DNA of 64,000 bases from Myxococcus landrumus (GTDB taxonomy: Bacteria; Myxococcota; Myxococcia; Myxococcales; Myxococcaceae), in NCBI RefSeq assembly GCF_017301635.1, contig NZ_CP071091.1, forward strand, positions 3,360,001 to 3,424,000, read 5' to 3'. Of this stretch, positions 16,845 to 25,717 are shown piece after piece. Below the pieces are notes generated by a model, which was not told the DNA's origin, did no database searches, and saw only the letters and a list, made by a program, of their open reading frames with translations. Positions within the stretch are counted from its first letter, which is position 1. Every line of letters begins with the position of its first letter. Position numbers and translations under genes: made by a program.

Positions 16845-19052
16845 ATGACAAAGGTACGAGGACGTGGAGTCCTGGGTGCGGTGGTGCTGTGCCTGACAAT
16901 GGGCGCATGTACGGAGTCGGATGCCCCCAAGGACGGGAAGGAACCCGCGGCGGACCAGGCCGCGGAGGGCATGGCCGGCACACATCAGGTGGTGGCGACT
17001 GACAGGGATTTGGTGCCCACCTTCGTCAAGGGAGCGCTGGGTCCCGCGCCCACGGGCCGCGACGCCCTTCGAGGCCTCCGGCCGGAGTCGCTCGCGCCGA
17101 CCCTGGCGAAGGTGGCGCCCCTCTTCCGAGTGTCCCCTGACCAACTGTTCCTGAAGAAGGCCTACGTCGGCTTCGATGGGGATACGCACTTCCGCTTCGG
17201 CGTGCGAATCAACGACGTGGAGGTCATGGGCGCGGAGCTGCGGCTCCATGCGAGGAACGGCCAGGTCTTCGCCGCGAACGGAGACGCGCGAGGGGACCTG
17301 CTCGCGCCCGAGGGCGCGACGCTGAGCGACGACCTGGCACAGACGACGGCCCTGTCGGACCGGGGTTCACCGCCCGGGGCGAGAGTCTCGGGCACGCCTA
17401 CCCTCGTGTACTGGCGAGAGGGTGGACAGCTCCTCCTCGCCTATCGCTTGCGCATCGTCGGAGAGACCGAGGAAGGCGCCCCGGTGGATGACACGGTGCT
17501 CATCAATGCACGCTCGGGGGACCTCTTCGAGCGCTTCACGAACATCCACTCGGCGCTGTCGCGTCGAATCCATGACGGAGAGAACGGCGGCGAGCTTCCT
17601 GGAGTGCTGGCGCGCACGGATGCGCCTGTGGCCGACCCCATCGTCAACGCGGCGTACGACAACGTGGGCGCCGTCTATGATTGCTACAACGAGCTGTTCG
17701 GCCGGGACTCGTTCGACAACGCGGGTGGGGCCCTGGTCGCCACGGTCCACCACCGGGTCAGCTATGTGAATGCCTTCTGGAATGGCGAACAGATGGTCTT
17801 CGGCGACGGCGACGGGGTGACGGCGAGCAACCTGGCCGAGAGCCTGGACGTCACGGCGCATGAGCTGACGCACGCGGTGACGGACTACGAGTCGCAGCTC
17901 ATCTATTCGGGGGAGTCTGGCGGCCTGAACGAGTCGATGTCGGACATCTTCGGGGCCGTGTGTGAGTGGCACTTCCAGGGACGAACCATCAACGAGGGCA
18001 CGTTCCTGGTGGGTGAGGATGTCTGGACGCCCGGAGTCGCGGACGACGCGCTCCGCTACATGATGAACCCCACCCTGGATGGGGATTCGCTGGATGACTA
18101 TCCGGACTACAGCTCCGGGGTGGATGTCCATTACAGCTCGGGCATCTCCAACCTGGCGTTCTACCTGCTGGCGCAGGGCGGGACGCACCCGCGGTTCCCG
18201 ACTCGGACGGCGGTGGCTGGCATTGGCATGGAGAAGGCGGCGCGCATCTTCTACAAGGCGAACGCGGACATCCTGACGCCGACGTCGACGTTCGAGGCCG
18301 CGAAGGTGGCGACGGAGCAGGCGGCGCAGCAGCTCGGTTATGACGCGGCGACCATCGAGTCCGTCTCCAATGCGTGGAAGGCGGTCCAGGTGGGCATCAT
18401 CATCCTCCCGCCGCACCGGGTGCTCGAGAAGGGGGTTCCCCTGCCCTTCACGGGCAGCCGCGGCTCGAAGGAGTTCGCCATGGGCGAAGTGCCCGAAGGG
18501 GCGACGGACCTTCGGTTCACGATGTCGGGTGGGTCGGGTGACGCGGACATGTACGTGCGCTTCGGCCAGGTGCCGACGAACGCTGTCTATGACTGCCGTC
18601 CGTACCGGTCTGGCAACAACGAGGAGTGCCTCTTCCCGACGCCGGCGGCGGGCAAGTGGTACGCGATGGTCAATGCGTTCACCGACTACTCCGATGCCTC
18701 GGTGGTGATGAGCTATCGAGGAGGGTTCTTCCCGCTGGAGCCGGGCGTCAGGGTGGATGGCCTGTCGGGAGCAACGAATGACTCCCACGGCTTCTTCGTG
18801 GAGATTCCGGAGACCCTGCACCCGGGGGCGCATACCGTCACGGTGCGGGTCCAGGGTGGCGCGGGCAACGTGGACCTCTACGTGCGGCGAGGGGCCATTC
18901 CCACGCATAGCGAGTACGACTGCCGGAGCATGAAGGGCGGCAACAACGAGCGCTGCGAGCTGAAGGGAGTCACCCCCGGCAAGGTCTACGTCTGGCTTTT
19001 CGGTGCCAAGGGCGGCTACTCCGACGTGGCGCTCATCGTGACCTACCGCTGA
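16845..19052 (+). CDS. Secreted M4 (thermolysin-like) metalloprotease with two PPC domains
   Basis: A 735-residue exported zinc protease. The N-terminus is a lipoprotein-type signal (lipobox TMGAC, Cys 22). An FTP/PepSY-type propeptide runs to about residue 230. The catalytic domain has HELTH at 339-343, the third zinc ligand Glu 363 in NESMSD, and the active-site His 429 in VHYSSGISN. Two C-terminal PPC domains (about 535-625 and 640-735) show DADMYVRFG and NVDLYVRRG with paired cysteines, and are usually removed on secretion. GGGGAG lies six bases ahead of the ATG. It is likely a predatory or nutritional extracellular protease. Confidence 0.93.
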   Translation: MTKVRGRGVLGAVVLCLTMGACTESDAPKDGKEPAADQAAEGMAGTHQVVATDRDLVPTFVKGALGPAPTGRDALRGLRPESLAPTLAKVAPLFRVSPDQLFLKKAYVGFDGDTHFRFGVRINDVEVMGAELRLHARNGQVFAANGDARGDLLAPEGATLSDDLAQTTALSDRGSPPGARVSGTPTLVYWREGGQLLLAYRLRIVGETEEGAPVDDTVLINARSGDLFERFTNIHSALSRRIHDGENGGELPGVLARTDAPVADPIVNAAYDNVGAVYDCYNELFGRDSFDNAGGALVATVHHRVSYVNAFWNGEQMVFGDGDGVTASNLAESLDVTAHELTHAVTDYESQLIYSGESGGLNESMSDIFGAVCEWHFQGRTINEGTFLVGEDVWTPGVADDALRYMMNPTLDGDSLDDYPDYSSGVDVHYSSGISNLAFYLLAQGGTHPRFPTRTAVAGIGMEKAARIFYKANADILTPTSTFEAAKVATEQAAQQLGYDAATIESVSNAWKAVQVGIIILPPHRVLEKGVPLPFTGSRGSKEFAMGEVPEGATDLRFTMSGGSGDADMYVRFGQVPTNAVYDCRPYRSGNNEECLFPTPAAGKWYAMVNAFTDYSDASVVMSYRGGFFPLEPGVRVDGLSGATNDSHGFFVEIPETLHPGAHTVTVRVQGGAGNVDLYVRRGAIPTHSEYDCRSMKGGNNERCELKGVTPGKVYVWLFGAKGGYSDVALIVTYR

Positions 19053-19094
19053 GTCCGCGGCGGTGACGCCCGGAGGGGTTCGTCCGGAACGACG

Positions 19095-19118
19095 GGTTCG
19101 AGTCTCTCCACCTCCACA
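19095..19118 (+). other. tRNA/tmRNA 3'-end-like fragment
   Basis: The stretch from GGTTCGAGTC to CCACCTCCACA has the look of a T-loop (TTCGA), T-stem 3' arm and acceptor-stem 3' strand of a tRNA or tmRNA, ending in ACA. The matching 5' acceptor strand (a GGAGGTG-like sequence) is absent upstream, and the 5' T-stem arm does not pair well. It may be a remnant attachment site or chance. Confidence 0.25.
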
Positions 19119-19123
19119 GCGTG

Positions 19124-19160
19124 AAGCCCAGCAGCCTCACCGGGTTGCTGGGCTTTTTCT
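19124..19160 (+). terminator. Rho-independent terminator of the M4 protease gene
   Basis: AAGCCCAGCA and TGCTGGGCTT form a 10-bp stem with a 12-base loop, followed directly by TTTCTT. It lies 71 bp after the protease stop codon and is one of the few hairpins here with a proper T-tract. Confidence 0.85.
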
Positions 19161-19402
19161 TGGGCCTCGTGGCCGCATGTGCCCCTCCGGCGTCCCTGCG
19201 AGCATGGGCAGGACAGGAGCGCTTCACGGTGGCTCACCCGGAGCACGTGGCGCTGGCGCGAGCTGCTGGCCAGGGGCGGGCTCCTGCGGCCCCTGCCGTC
19301 CTGAGAGAGGTGAGTCCCCCGTAGACCGGTGCCCCAGGGGCCCCTCCAGCTTGGAGAGAGGGCACACACGGGGGCACCGACCTACGACTCACGGAGGTCG
19401 TG
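19161..19402. other. Intergenic region after the protease terminator
   Basis: Nothing convincing. A plus-strand frame 19121-19324 begins with a lipoprotein-like stretch, but it overlaps the terminator and lacks a ribosome site. Confidence 0.4.
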
Positions 19403-21016
19403 TCAGGACATCTTCTCGCGCAGGTACGTTTCCAGCTCGGAGATGGCGACGCGCTCCTGGGCCATGGAGTCGCGGTGGCGCACGGTGACGGTGTCCTTGC
19501 TGGACGTGTCCTTGCCGTCGCCCAGCGTGTCGAAGTCGACGGTGACGCAGAAGGGTGTCCCGATTTCGTCCTGACGCCGGTACAGCTTCCCGATGGCGCC
19601 GGTGTCGTCGTAGACGACGCGCATGGAGCCCGAGGACTGCAACTGGCGGCGGATGCCCTTGGCCACCCCCACGATGCCCGGGTGGTTCTTCTTCAGCGGC
19701 AACACCGCCACCTTGATGGGCGCGAGCCTCGGCTTGAAGTGCAGCACCGTCCGGTAGAACTCGTCGACCACCGGGTCCACCTGCCCCCGCAGCTTCTTGG
19801 CCACCTCGATGCTCTCCGCCCCTGGCATCGACAACAGCCCGGTGATGGACGCGAGCCGCTCGCCCAGCGCACCCGCGATGCGCTCGCCCTCGGCCAGGAG
19901 CGCGTTCTTCGCGTCCGCCGTGAGCTTCTCGTTGCGACTGACGGACTTGAGGAACGTGCCGAGCGCCTCCTCGACGGGCTTGAGCCGGTCCGCCGGAGCC
20001 GCCTTCACCTGCTCCTCGTCATACGCCTCGCTCAGCACCGCGAGCACCCCGCGGTCGACGCCCGCGGACGGCTCGATGACGAACGGCACCACGTGCTGCT
20101 TCGTCTCCGCGTCGAAGTACGTGAGCTTCTCGGTGCTGTGGCTGTTGGGCGCAACCCGCGCCTTGAGCCCGAGCGAGCCCTGGTCCTTGCTGTGCGAGCC
20201 CAAATCGTAGTCCGTCCGGTTGGCGATGCCCTCCAGCTCCTCGAGTCCGTGAGGGAAGCGGTAGAGCAGGTCCACCGTCGCCTTGGCGTAGTGGGCCAGC
20301 TCGTTCGCCTTCTGGTGGTACGGCACCAGGTTGTCCTTGGAGAGCCCCACCGACAGCCACCAGTTGATGCGGTCCTCCACCCACTTCTGGTGCCAGGCCT
20401 CGTCCTCGCCAGGCTTCACGAAGAACTCGATCTCCATCTGCTCGAACTCACGCACGCGGAAGATGAAGTTGCGCGGCGTGATTTCGTTGCGGAAGGACTT
20501 GCCCATCTGCGCGATGCCGAAGGGCAGCTTGCGCGACGTCGAGTCGAGCACGTGCTTGAAGTTGAGGAAGATGCCCTGCGCCGTCTCGGGGCGCAGATAG
20601 GAGAACGACTCCGGGTCCGGCACCGGGCCTACCTGCGTCTTGAACATCAGGTTGAAGGGGCGCGGCTCGGTCAGCTCGGCGGAGCCGCAGCTCGGACACT
20701 TGCCGGCAATCTGGTCCGCGCGCCAGCGCATCTTGCAGCCCTTGCAGTCGACCATCGGGTCCACGAAGGTCTCTTCGTGTCCCGAATAGCGCCACGTGAG
20801 CTTGTTCATGAGGATGGAGGCGTCGATGCCCTCCATGTCCTCGCGCTCCCAGACGTTGGCGCGCCACCAGGCCAGCTTCAGGTTGTTCTTCAACTCGACG
20901 CCGAGCGGACCGTAATCGTACGTACCCTGAAGGCCCCCGTAGATGGCGGAACCCGGGAAGATGAAGCCCCGGCGCTTGGACAGGGAAACCAGCTGCTCCA
21001 TCGTCTGTGCGGCCAT
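19403..21016 (-). CDS. glyS: Glycyl-tRNA synthetase (single-chain, alpha2 type)
   Basis: A 537-residue class II synthetase of the homodimeric type found in archaea, eukaryotes and many bacteria, not the alpha2-beta2 type. It charges tRNA-Gly with glycine. The N-terminus has [23 protein letters not shown], then a zinc-binding insert CKGCKMRW...CPSCGS. Motif 2 is [26 protein letters not shown], motif 3 [15 protein letters not shown], and a C-terminal anticodon-binding domain ([14 protein letters not shown]) ends the protein. A strong hairpin sits directly upstream of its AGGAG ribosome site. Confidence 0.96.
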   Translation of the reverse strand: MAAQTMEQLVSLSKRRGFIFPGSAIYGGLQGTYDYGPLGVELKNNLKLAWWRANVWEREDMEGIDASILMNKLTWRYSGHEETFVDPMVDCKGCKMRWRADQIAGKCPSCGSAELTEPRPFNLMFKTQVGPVPDPESFSYLRPETAQGIFLNFKHVLDSTSRKLPFGIAQMGKSFRNEITPRNFIFRVREFEQMEIEFFVKPGEDEAWHQKWVEDRINWWLSVGLSKDNLVPYHQKANELAHYAKATVDLLYRFPHGLEELEGIANRTDYDLGSHSKDQGSLGLKARVAPNSHSTEKLTYFDAETKQHVVPFVIEPSAGVDRGVLAVLSEAYDEEQVKAAPADRLKPVEEALGTFLKSVSRNEKLTADAKNALLAEGERIAGALGERLASITGLLSMPGAESIEVAKKLRGQVDPVVDEFYRTVLHFKPRLAPIKVAVLPLKKNHPGIVGVAKGIRRQLQSSGSMRVVYDDTGAIGKLYRRQDEIGTPFCVTVDFDTLGDGKDTSSKDTVTVRHRDSMAQERVAISELETYLREKMS

Positions 21017-21031
21017 CGGCGTGCGGCTCCT

Positions 21032-21070
21032 TCGTGAACGGTGAGTGGGTCAACCCTACACCGTTCACGA
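21032..21070 (-). promoter_or_regulatory. Long hairpin just upstream of glyS
   Basis: TCGTGAACGGTG and CACCGTTCACGA form a perfect 12-bp stem. The 3' arm ends where the glyS Shine-Dalgarno (AGGAG, 21030-21026 on the minus strand) begins. It could terminate the upstream small-peptide gene or regulate glyS translation. No T-tract. Confidence 0.5.
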
Positions 21071-21192
21071 CAGCCAGGGAGGCTCGACACGGATGGGCGG
21101 CTCGTTGAGCGAAGGCGGCGTGACATTCAGACGAGCTGACGCGCGACCAGACGGGGCCACGCGCACCTTGCACGCGACCCCTCGGGCCCTAC

Positions 21193-21489
21193 CTACTGCT
21201 CGGAGTGCTCCCAGGACGCGTTGACGTCCTCGGTGGGCTCGGAGGACATCAGCTCCTCCTCCTCGCTGCCCTCGGCCAGCGCGGGCACGCACGAACCGGG
21301 ATGATGGTAGGCGTCCTGCCAGATTCCGCAGTTGATGATGCGCGTGGTCCAGGGCACGGCACACGTGGTGTTACATGCCTCGAACTCCACACAGATATCG
21401 TCACAGTCCGGCGGCAGCGCCAAAGCGGACAGCGGAGCCAGCACCAGCGCCGCGACACCTGCGAACATCGACTTCGAGATGAGCTTCAT
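21193..21489 (-). CDS. Small secreted Cys-rich protein
   Basis: A 98-residue protein from ATG 21489, with GGAG five bases upstream. A Sec signal peptide (MKLISKSMFAGVAALVLAP, cleavage near ALALPP) precedes a mature part with six cysteines in 50 residues (DCDDICVEFEACNTTC, then C and C), probably three disulfides, and an acidic tail EEEELMSSEPTED. No family recognised. Small secreted Cys-rich proteins of this layout are frequent in myxobacteria. Confidence 0.7.
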   Translation of the reverse strand: MKLISKSMFAGVAALVLAPLSALALPPDCDDICVEFEACNTTCAVPWTTRIINCGIWQDAYHHPGSCVPALAEGSEEEELMSSEPTEDVNASWEHSEQ

Positions 21490-21946
21490 GAGGTCTCCAC
21501 GACTGAACTTCGGGTTGAGCAAGCCGTGACACATCACACAGCGGCGCAACTATCCTGCTGGAGGCGGGAAACATCAAAGGCAGTCAAACCGGGTCAGACA
21601 CCACTCCCCTCGAATGGCATGGAGCAACAACAGACACCGCGCCCGCTGTCTCGTTCTGTCGCAAGACTTCAGCCGCGCGGTAGTTTCCTCCCCCAACCCT
21701 GCGCCTCTTCCTTGGCTGTGCGGCCCCCGCTCCTGATTGGCGCCTTGCCGACCCACCTCGGCGGAGGGTGTTATCGGTGAGGAAAGAGGGACCGGAGCAG
21801 GTCCGCACACCGAGGCCGACGACTCCCCGGAGGCGAATCCGAGTTTCGTGCCAGCCCCTGCGCACCGTGCACCCCGCTGCACACGCCCCCCGCCCCTTCC
21901 CCGATGAGACATCCTCGGGGTCCGCGCGTTGCAACTCCAGCACACC
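21490..21946. other. Intergenic region, 457 bp
   Basis: No supported gene. It should hold the divergent promoters of the genes starting at 21489 and 21947. Frames on both strands here lack ribosome sites and protein-like composition. No repeat or hairpin of note was seen. Confidence 0.35.
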
Positions 21947-22492
21947 ATGACCCCACGGCTCCTTCCTGCCCTCTTCCTCGTCCTCCTCCCCTTCGCGTCG
22001 CAGGCGCAAATCTCCTTCCCCAAGGATGAGCGCTGGCTCACCGTCGGCCCCCTCGTGAGCATCAACGACCTCACGGACAAACCCCGCTTCGGGCTGGGGC
22101 TGGAGACCACCCTCAACTGGTTGGACGACGTCCACAGCCTGGGGGCTTTCGCCCAAGCCCAGTGGATGACCCAAGGACATGCCCGCCTCGCTGGCGGCAT
22201 CCAGGGCACCCTCGTCTTCGGCGGACTGGAGCTGGGCGTCTACCACGACACCGGAACCCAGGAGCACCTGCCCACCACGGGGCTGCAGCTCACTCCTTTC
22301 GTCACGGGCATCTACGGCTCCCTGGGCCTGCGCATCGGTATTCCCCTGAGCGACAAGGGTGGCGGACTCGGCCTGGATGGAGTCCCCGGCCGCGTTCGAC
22401 AGGGCCGCGAGGTGGGGCTCGTCCTGACAGGAAAGCTCCCCTTCGAGCTGAGCGACCACAGCACCTTCGAGCCGTCCTATCCCTGGAACTAG
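21947..22492 (+). CDS. Exported beta-rich protein, possible outer-membrane protein
   Basis: A 181-residue protein with a Sec signal peptide (LLPALFLVLLPFASQAQ). The mature part has alternating short beta-like stretches with Gly/Leu turns (WLTVGPLVSINDLTDKPRFGLG, LGAFAQAQW, GLELGVYHD, YGSLGLRIGIPL). It could be a small outer-membrane barrel or a periplasmic beta-protein. No terminal aromatic typical of BAM substrates is seen (it ends SYPWN). No family assigned. Confidence 0.6.
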   Translation: MTPRLLPALFLVLLPFASQAQISFPKDERWLTVGPLVSINDLTDKPRFGLGLETTLNWLDDVHSLGAFAQAQWMTQGHARLAGGIQGTLVFGGLELGVYHDTGTQEHLPTTGLQLTPFVTGIYGSLGLRIGIPLSDKGGGLGLDGVPGRVRQGREVGLVLTGKLPFELSDHSTFEPSYPWN

Positions 22493-22624
22493 GGACGCAT
22501 CTCTCCTCGAGCGCCCTTCCCTTGCGGCCGCCCCGGGGTGGACGAGAACACACGCGCCACGGATGGAGACCCGTGCATCAATCAGCGGGCACACCCTTGG
22601 AAAGACCGCCTATCCTCCGTGCGC

Positions 22625-23353
22625 ATGCGCCCCGAGCCCGCGACGTGTCCGCACTGTCATATCCCATTGCCCCCGCAGGCGCGGTTTTGTGCTCAATGTG
22701 GTCAGCCACTCGCGGATGAGGCGCCCGCGCCACTGCCCGCGGAAGGCCTGGGTTCAGGCCCCAAACCAGATGAGCACCGAATGGGCATCGACCCGAGCTG
22801 GACTTATCCAGAACCGCCCAAGCGGCCCGTTCGCAAGGATGACCCGGTCATCGGGGTCGCCCTGGGGATTCTGCTCGGGGTCGTCATGCTCTTCTGGGGC
22901 ATTGCCTTTGCCATGGGGCATCGAGGTTTCGACATGTGGCTCTTCCTGTTCATCGCGTTGGCGATGCTGGCGGGCGTCATCTACGGCTCTCGTGCGGACC
23001 GCGAACTGGCGATGAAGAAGGCGGAGTTGGTGGCGAAGGGAGTGCATTGTTGGGGGCGGATTCTCGGCGTCGCGCCCAAGGGAGGGAGCGCGTCCATGAA
23101 CGGCAGACACGCATCGACAGTACGCATCACGGTCGAGGCATTCGCCGCACCCGCGCCGACGGGTGTGCAGCCCCACGCTGTTGGCACACGGGTGGCGGAC
23201 AAGGTCGACATCGAGGCCGAAGTCTCGCAGCTCCAGTTCGCGCTGATGATTCCAGGCCACTTCTGCGCGTTCTTGTTGCACCCCACGGACCACCGTCACA
23301 CACGGCTGGACGGCTTCGTGACGGCCCAAGGGCTCGTCGTCGCCAAGATATAG
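22625..23353 (+). CDS. Zinc-ribbon membrane protein
   Basis: A 242-residue protein. A CPHC...CAQCGQ zinc ribbon occupies residues 8-30, followed by a Pro-rich linker, two adjacent membrane segments (DDPVIGVALGILLGVVMLF and MWLFLFIALAMLAGVIYG) and a soluble C-terminal domain of about 110 residues. ATG 22625 is preferred; GTG 22619 is possible, and neither has a strong ribosome site. Function unknown; zinc ribbons of this kind often mediate protein contacts. Confidence 0.65.
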   Translation: MRPEPATCPHCHIPLPPQARFCAQCGQPLADEAPAPLPAEGLGSGPKPDEHRMGIDPSWTYPEPPKRPVRKDDPVIGVALGILLGVVMLFWGIAFAMGHRGFDMWLFLFIALAMLAGVIYGSRADRELAMKKAELVAKGVHCWGRILGVAPKGGSASMNGRHASTVRITVEAFAAPAPTGVQPHAVGTRVADKVDIEAEVSQLQFALMIPGHFCAFLLHPTDHRHTRLDGFVTAQGLVVAKI

Positions 23354-23518
23354 CCGGAGTGCCTTGGGGCCCGGCATCAGACCTGGTGAGCGAACGGCCG
23401 TTGCAGGCGCGGCGGAGGAGCGAGCATCGTGAGTCCGAGACACGAACAGGCCGCTCGCTCGTGGCTGGGATATGAGTAGGCCCTCCCCGTGATGGGTGGA
23501 AACCCAGAAGGAAGCTCG

Positions 23519-24451
23519 ATGCTCGCGAAACGATGGAAGCCGTTGGCGGGAATCTGTATCGCCGCATGTGCCCTCACCTTGTCGCCCGGCTGCGCGACCT
23601 CCTCGCAGGCGACTGCCCCAGCGCCAGCCCCAACCCCGAGCGCGCCCGTGGACGTCAAGGCGTTGCGGGCGCGGGGCATGGCGGCCTACGACCAGCAGCA
23701 GTACGTCGAATGTGCGCGGCTGCTCAGCGAGGCCGACCGGGCAGACCCGGCCGCGGATGCGAACAGCGCCTATTCCGTCGCGTGTTGCCAGGCGCTGGCC
23801 GGTGACAAGGAGGCGGCCTTCGCGGAGCTGCGGCTCGCGAACGAGCGCGGATTCAAGGACGCGGCCCACCTGGAGCGGGACACGGACCTGACGGCGCTGC
23901 ATTCGGATGCGCGCTGGGCGGAGGCTGTCGCCCAGACGAAGGCCAACAAGAAGGCGACCATGAAGGGCGCGAACGAGGAGCTGCTCGGCATCTACGAGGC
24001 GGACCAGGGTGACCGGCAGGGCCCGGACGTGACGAAGCTCGACTGGAAGGTCGTCAGCGCTCGGGACGAGGCGCGCCGCGCGCGCGTGCAGCAGATTCTT
24101 GATGAGGGCGGCGCGAAGGTGGCGCTCGACTACTTCCACGCGGCCATGGTGTTCCAGCACGGCAAGGAGGTGGCCGACTTCCAGCGCTCCCACTCGCTCG
24201 CGGTGAAGGCCTCGGAGCTGGACCCGACGCTCAAGCAGGCGCGCTGGCTCGCCGCGGCCTCGAAGGACCGCGAGCTGATGAACCTGGGCAAGCCCCAGTT
24301 GTACGGGACGCAGTTCCGCGTCATGGAAGGCAAGTGGGAGCTGTACACCGTGGACCCTTCCATCACCGATGAGGAGCGCGCGAAGTGGAATGTGCCCCCG
24401 CTGGAGGATGCGCGGAAGAAGGTCGAGATGATGAACGCGCGCCCGCGGTAG
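23519..24451 (+). CDS. Lipoprotein with DUF6624-like C-terminal domain
   Basis: A 310-residue lipoprotein. The N-terminus reads KPLAGICIAACALTLSPGCATSS with a lipobox Cys. A TPR-like segment follows (YDQQQYVECARLLSEADRADP), then a domain whose VALDYFHAAMVFQHGKEVADFQRSHSLA and ARWLAAASKDRELMNLGKPQLYGTQF match the DUF6624 pattern. AGAAGGA lies six bases ahead of ATG 23519. Role unknown; probably anchored in the periplasm or outer membrane. Confidence 0.72.
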   Translation: MLAKRWKPLAGICIAACALTLSPGCATSSQATAPAPAPTPSAPVDVKALRARGMAAYDQQQYVECARLLSEADRADPAADANSAYSVACCQALAGDKEAAFAELRLANERGFKDAAHLERDTDLTALHSDARWAEAVAQTKANKKATMKGANEELLGIYEADQGDRQGPDVTKLDWKVVSARDEARRARVQQILDEGGAKVALDYFHAAMVFQHGKEVADFQRSHSLAVKASELDPTLKQARWLAAASKDRELMNLGKPQLYGTQFRVMEGKWELYTVDPSITDEERAKWNVPPLEDARKKVEMMNARPR

Positions 24452-24477
24452 GCCCGCGCGAAGTGCCCTGAAACAAA

Positions 24478-24512
24478 GACCGCCGCCAAGGCGCGTGGGC
24501 CTGGCGGCGGTC
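24478..24512 (+). terminator. Hairpin terminator
   Basis: GACCGCCGCCA and TGGCGGCGGTC form a perfect 11-bp stem with a 13-base loop, 27 bp after the lipoprotein stop codon. Confidence 0.7.
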
Positions 24513-25015
24513 CGTGCCTCCGAAAACAGGGCCTCCAGGAAGAGGCTCTCCAGGATCGGCATCACCGCCCGGAGTGGGCAGTCACTCAGGTGGCCCAGCA
24601 GGCACCCGCGTCCCCTTCCCGACACGGCCCCGAGCAACGCCACCGGCGCGGCGCGGTCTTTCACGCGGCACCGCGCAAGGCGCGCACCTAGCTCAAATCC
24701 AGGCCCCTTACTGGCGGATGCTTCGGCGTCTGGGCTGAGAACCATGTCCGTAGACGCACGCGGATGGACACGCCGTAGTCATGGCGAAGCTCGCGGTGCG
24801 CAGATGTCCTCACGATGCCCGAGTCACGTGCCTGGGATTCTATGCGGTAGATCTCAAGGATGCGTCAGACCGCTCGCTTCGAATGCCTCGGCGATGTGGA
24901 ACCACTCATCACTCACAACCGGCTTCGGCATTCCGACCAGGGTCCACCACGACTGCTACCCCGGCAATGCATCTCGGCACGTCATTCGCAGAACGGCTAC
25001 TGATAATCTACCGCC
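24513..25015. other. Degenerate intergenic patch, 503 bp
   Basis: No intact gene. From about 24,750 the base composition drops and codon bias disappears, as in decayed horizontally acquired DNA. A protein-like fragment is readable on the minus strand within it (separate entry). Confidence 0.45.
24854..24955 (-). pseudogene. Decayed gene fragment
   Basis: A short minus-strand frame reads WWTLVGMPKPVVSDEWFHIA and continues for 13 residues to a stop. It is bounded upstream by an in-frame TAG. Aromatic content and composition look like a real protein C-terminus, unlike the flanking sequence. Too short to identify. Confidence 0.3.
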
Positions 25016-25465
25016 ATGAACTCTCGACAGCGTGCAGCCCTCAAAGATTTTGCACGCGCGGTCAACACATTAAGGGAAGCCGGCGTCATCAGGTCACATC
25101 GATATCTCGGCGACATCGCCGAGTTCCTGTGTGCTGGCATGTTTGGCATCGACTTGGCCACCAACCTGCGCCAAGCCGGTCACGATGGCCTTCGTGGCGA
25201 GGTGCGAGCACAGGTGAAGTATGGCGGAGGAAAGAAAACCAACGTGGATCTCGGCAATCCGGACGCCTACGATGAGATTTATGTGGTTTTAGGCCAGGAA
25301 AGCGTTGTTCGCGCTCCCGCCTACGAAGGCGACTTCCTAGTCTACATCCTCACTGCAGACGAAGCCCGAGCACTGAAGACGCCAGGAGGAAGTTACTCCT
25401 GCGGCGCATCGTACTTCGAAAGAGAGCCGCATCGCGTGATCTGGATTGAGACCTATGCGAATTGA
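25016..25465 (+). CDS. Putative PD-(D/E)XK nuclease-like protein (DUF6998-like)
   Basis: A 149-residue protein with visibly lower GC and weaker third-position bias than its neighbours. The order SHRYLGDIAEFLCAGMFGIDL, then HDGLRGEVRAQVKYGG, gives an early Glu, a central Asp and a QVK strand, which resembles restriction-endonuclease-fold proteins of the DUF6998 type, where Q/E-x-K closes the active site. This is inference. It has no partner methylase nearby. The combination of composition and the decayed fragment upstream points to horizontal acquisition. Confidence 0.55.
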   Translation: MNSRQRAALKDFARAVNTLREAGVIRSHRYLGDIAEFLCAGMFGIDLATNLRQAGHDGLRGEVRAQVKYGGGKKTNVDLGNPDAYDEIYVVLGQESVVRAPAYEGDFLVYILTADEARALKTPGGSYSCGASYFEREPHRVIWIETYAN

Positions 25466-25717
25466 GGCAACGCTGCACGCTGGGCCAGCGAATACCTCTT
25501 GCCCGAGCCCAGCTGGCCGAAGAATCCAGGCAGGTCAATAACAACCTCACCGGTTGCCTGCTCCACACCGTGTCTCCCTTGACCCGCCACCCCAAGGGCC
25601 AGGCTCGATTGGTTTTCCGTCAATCACCCCTGAGGGGGAGGGAATGATTTTCAGCCTGGGCCTATAAGTAGGGATATCCCCGCACACCTCACGGGGTTGC
25701 CTGACAAGGAGAGCCGG

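Noticed and set aside
19121..19324. 67-codon ORF with a lipoprotein-like start (LLGFFLGLVAAC)
   Set aside because: The start lies inside a strong terminator stem, there is no ribosome site, and the rest of the frame is low-complexity.
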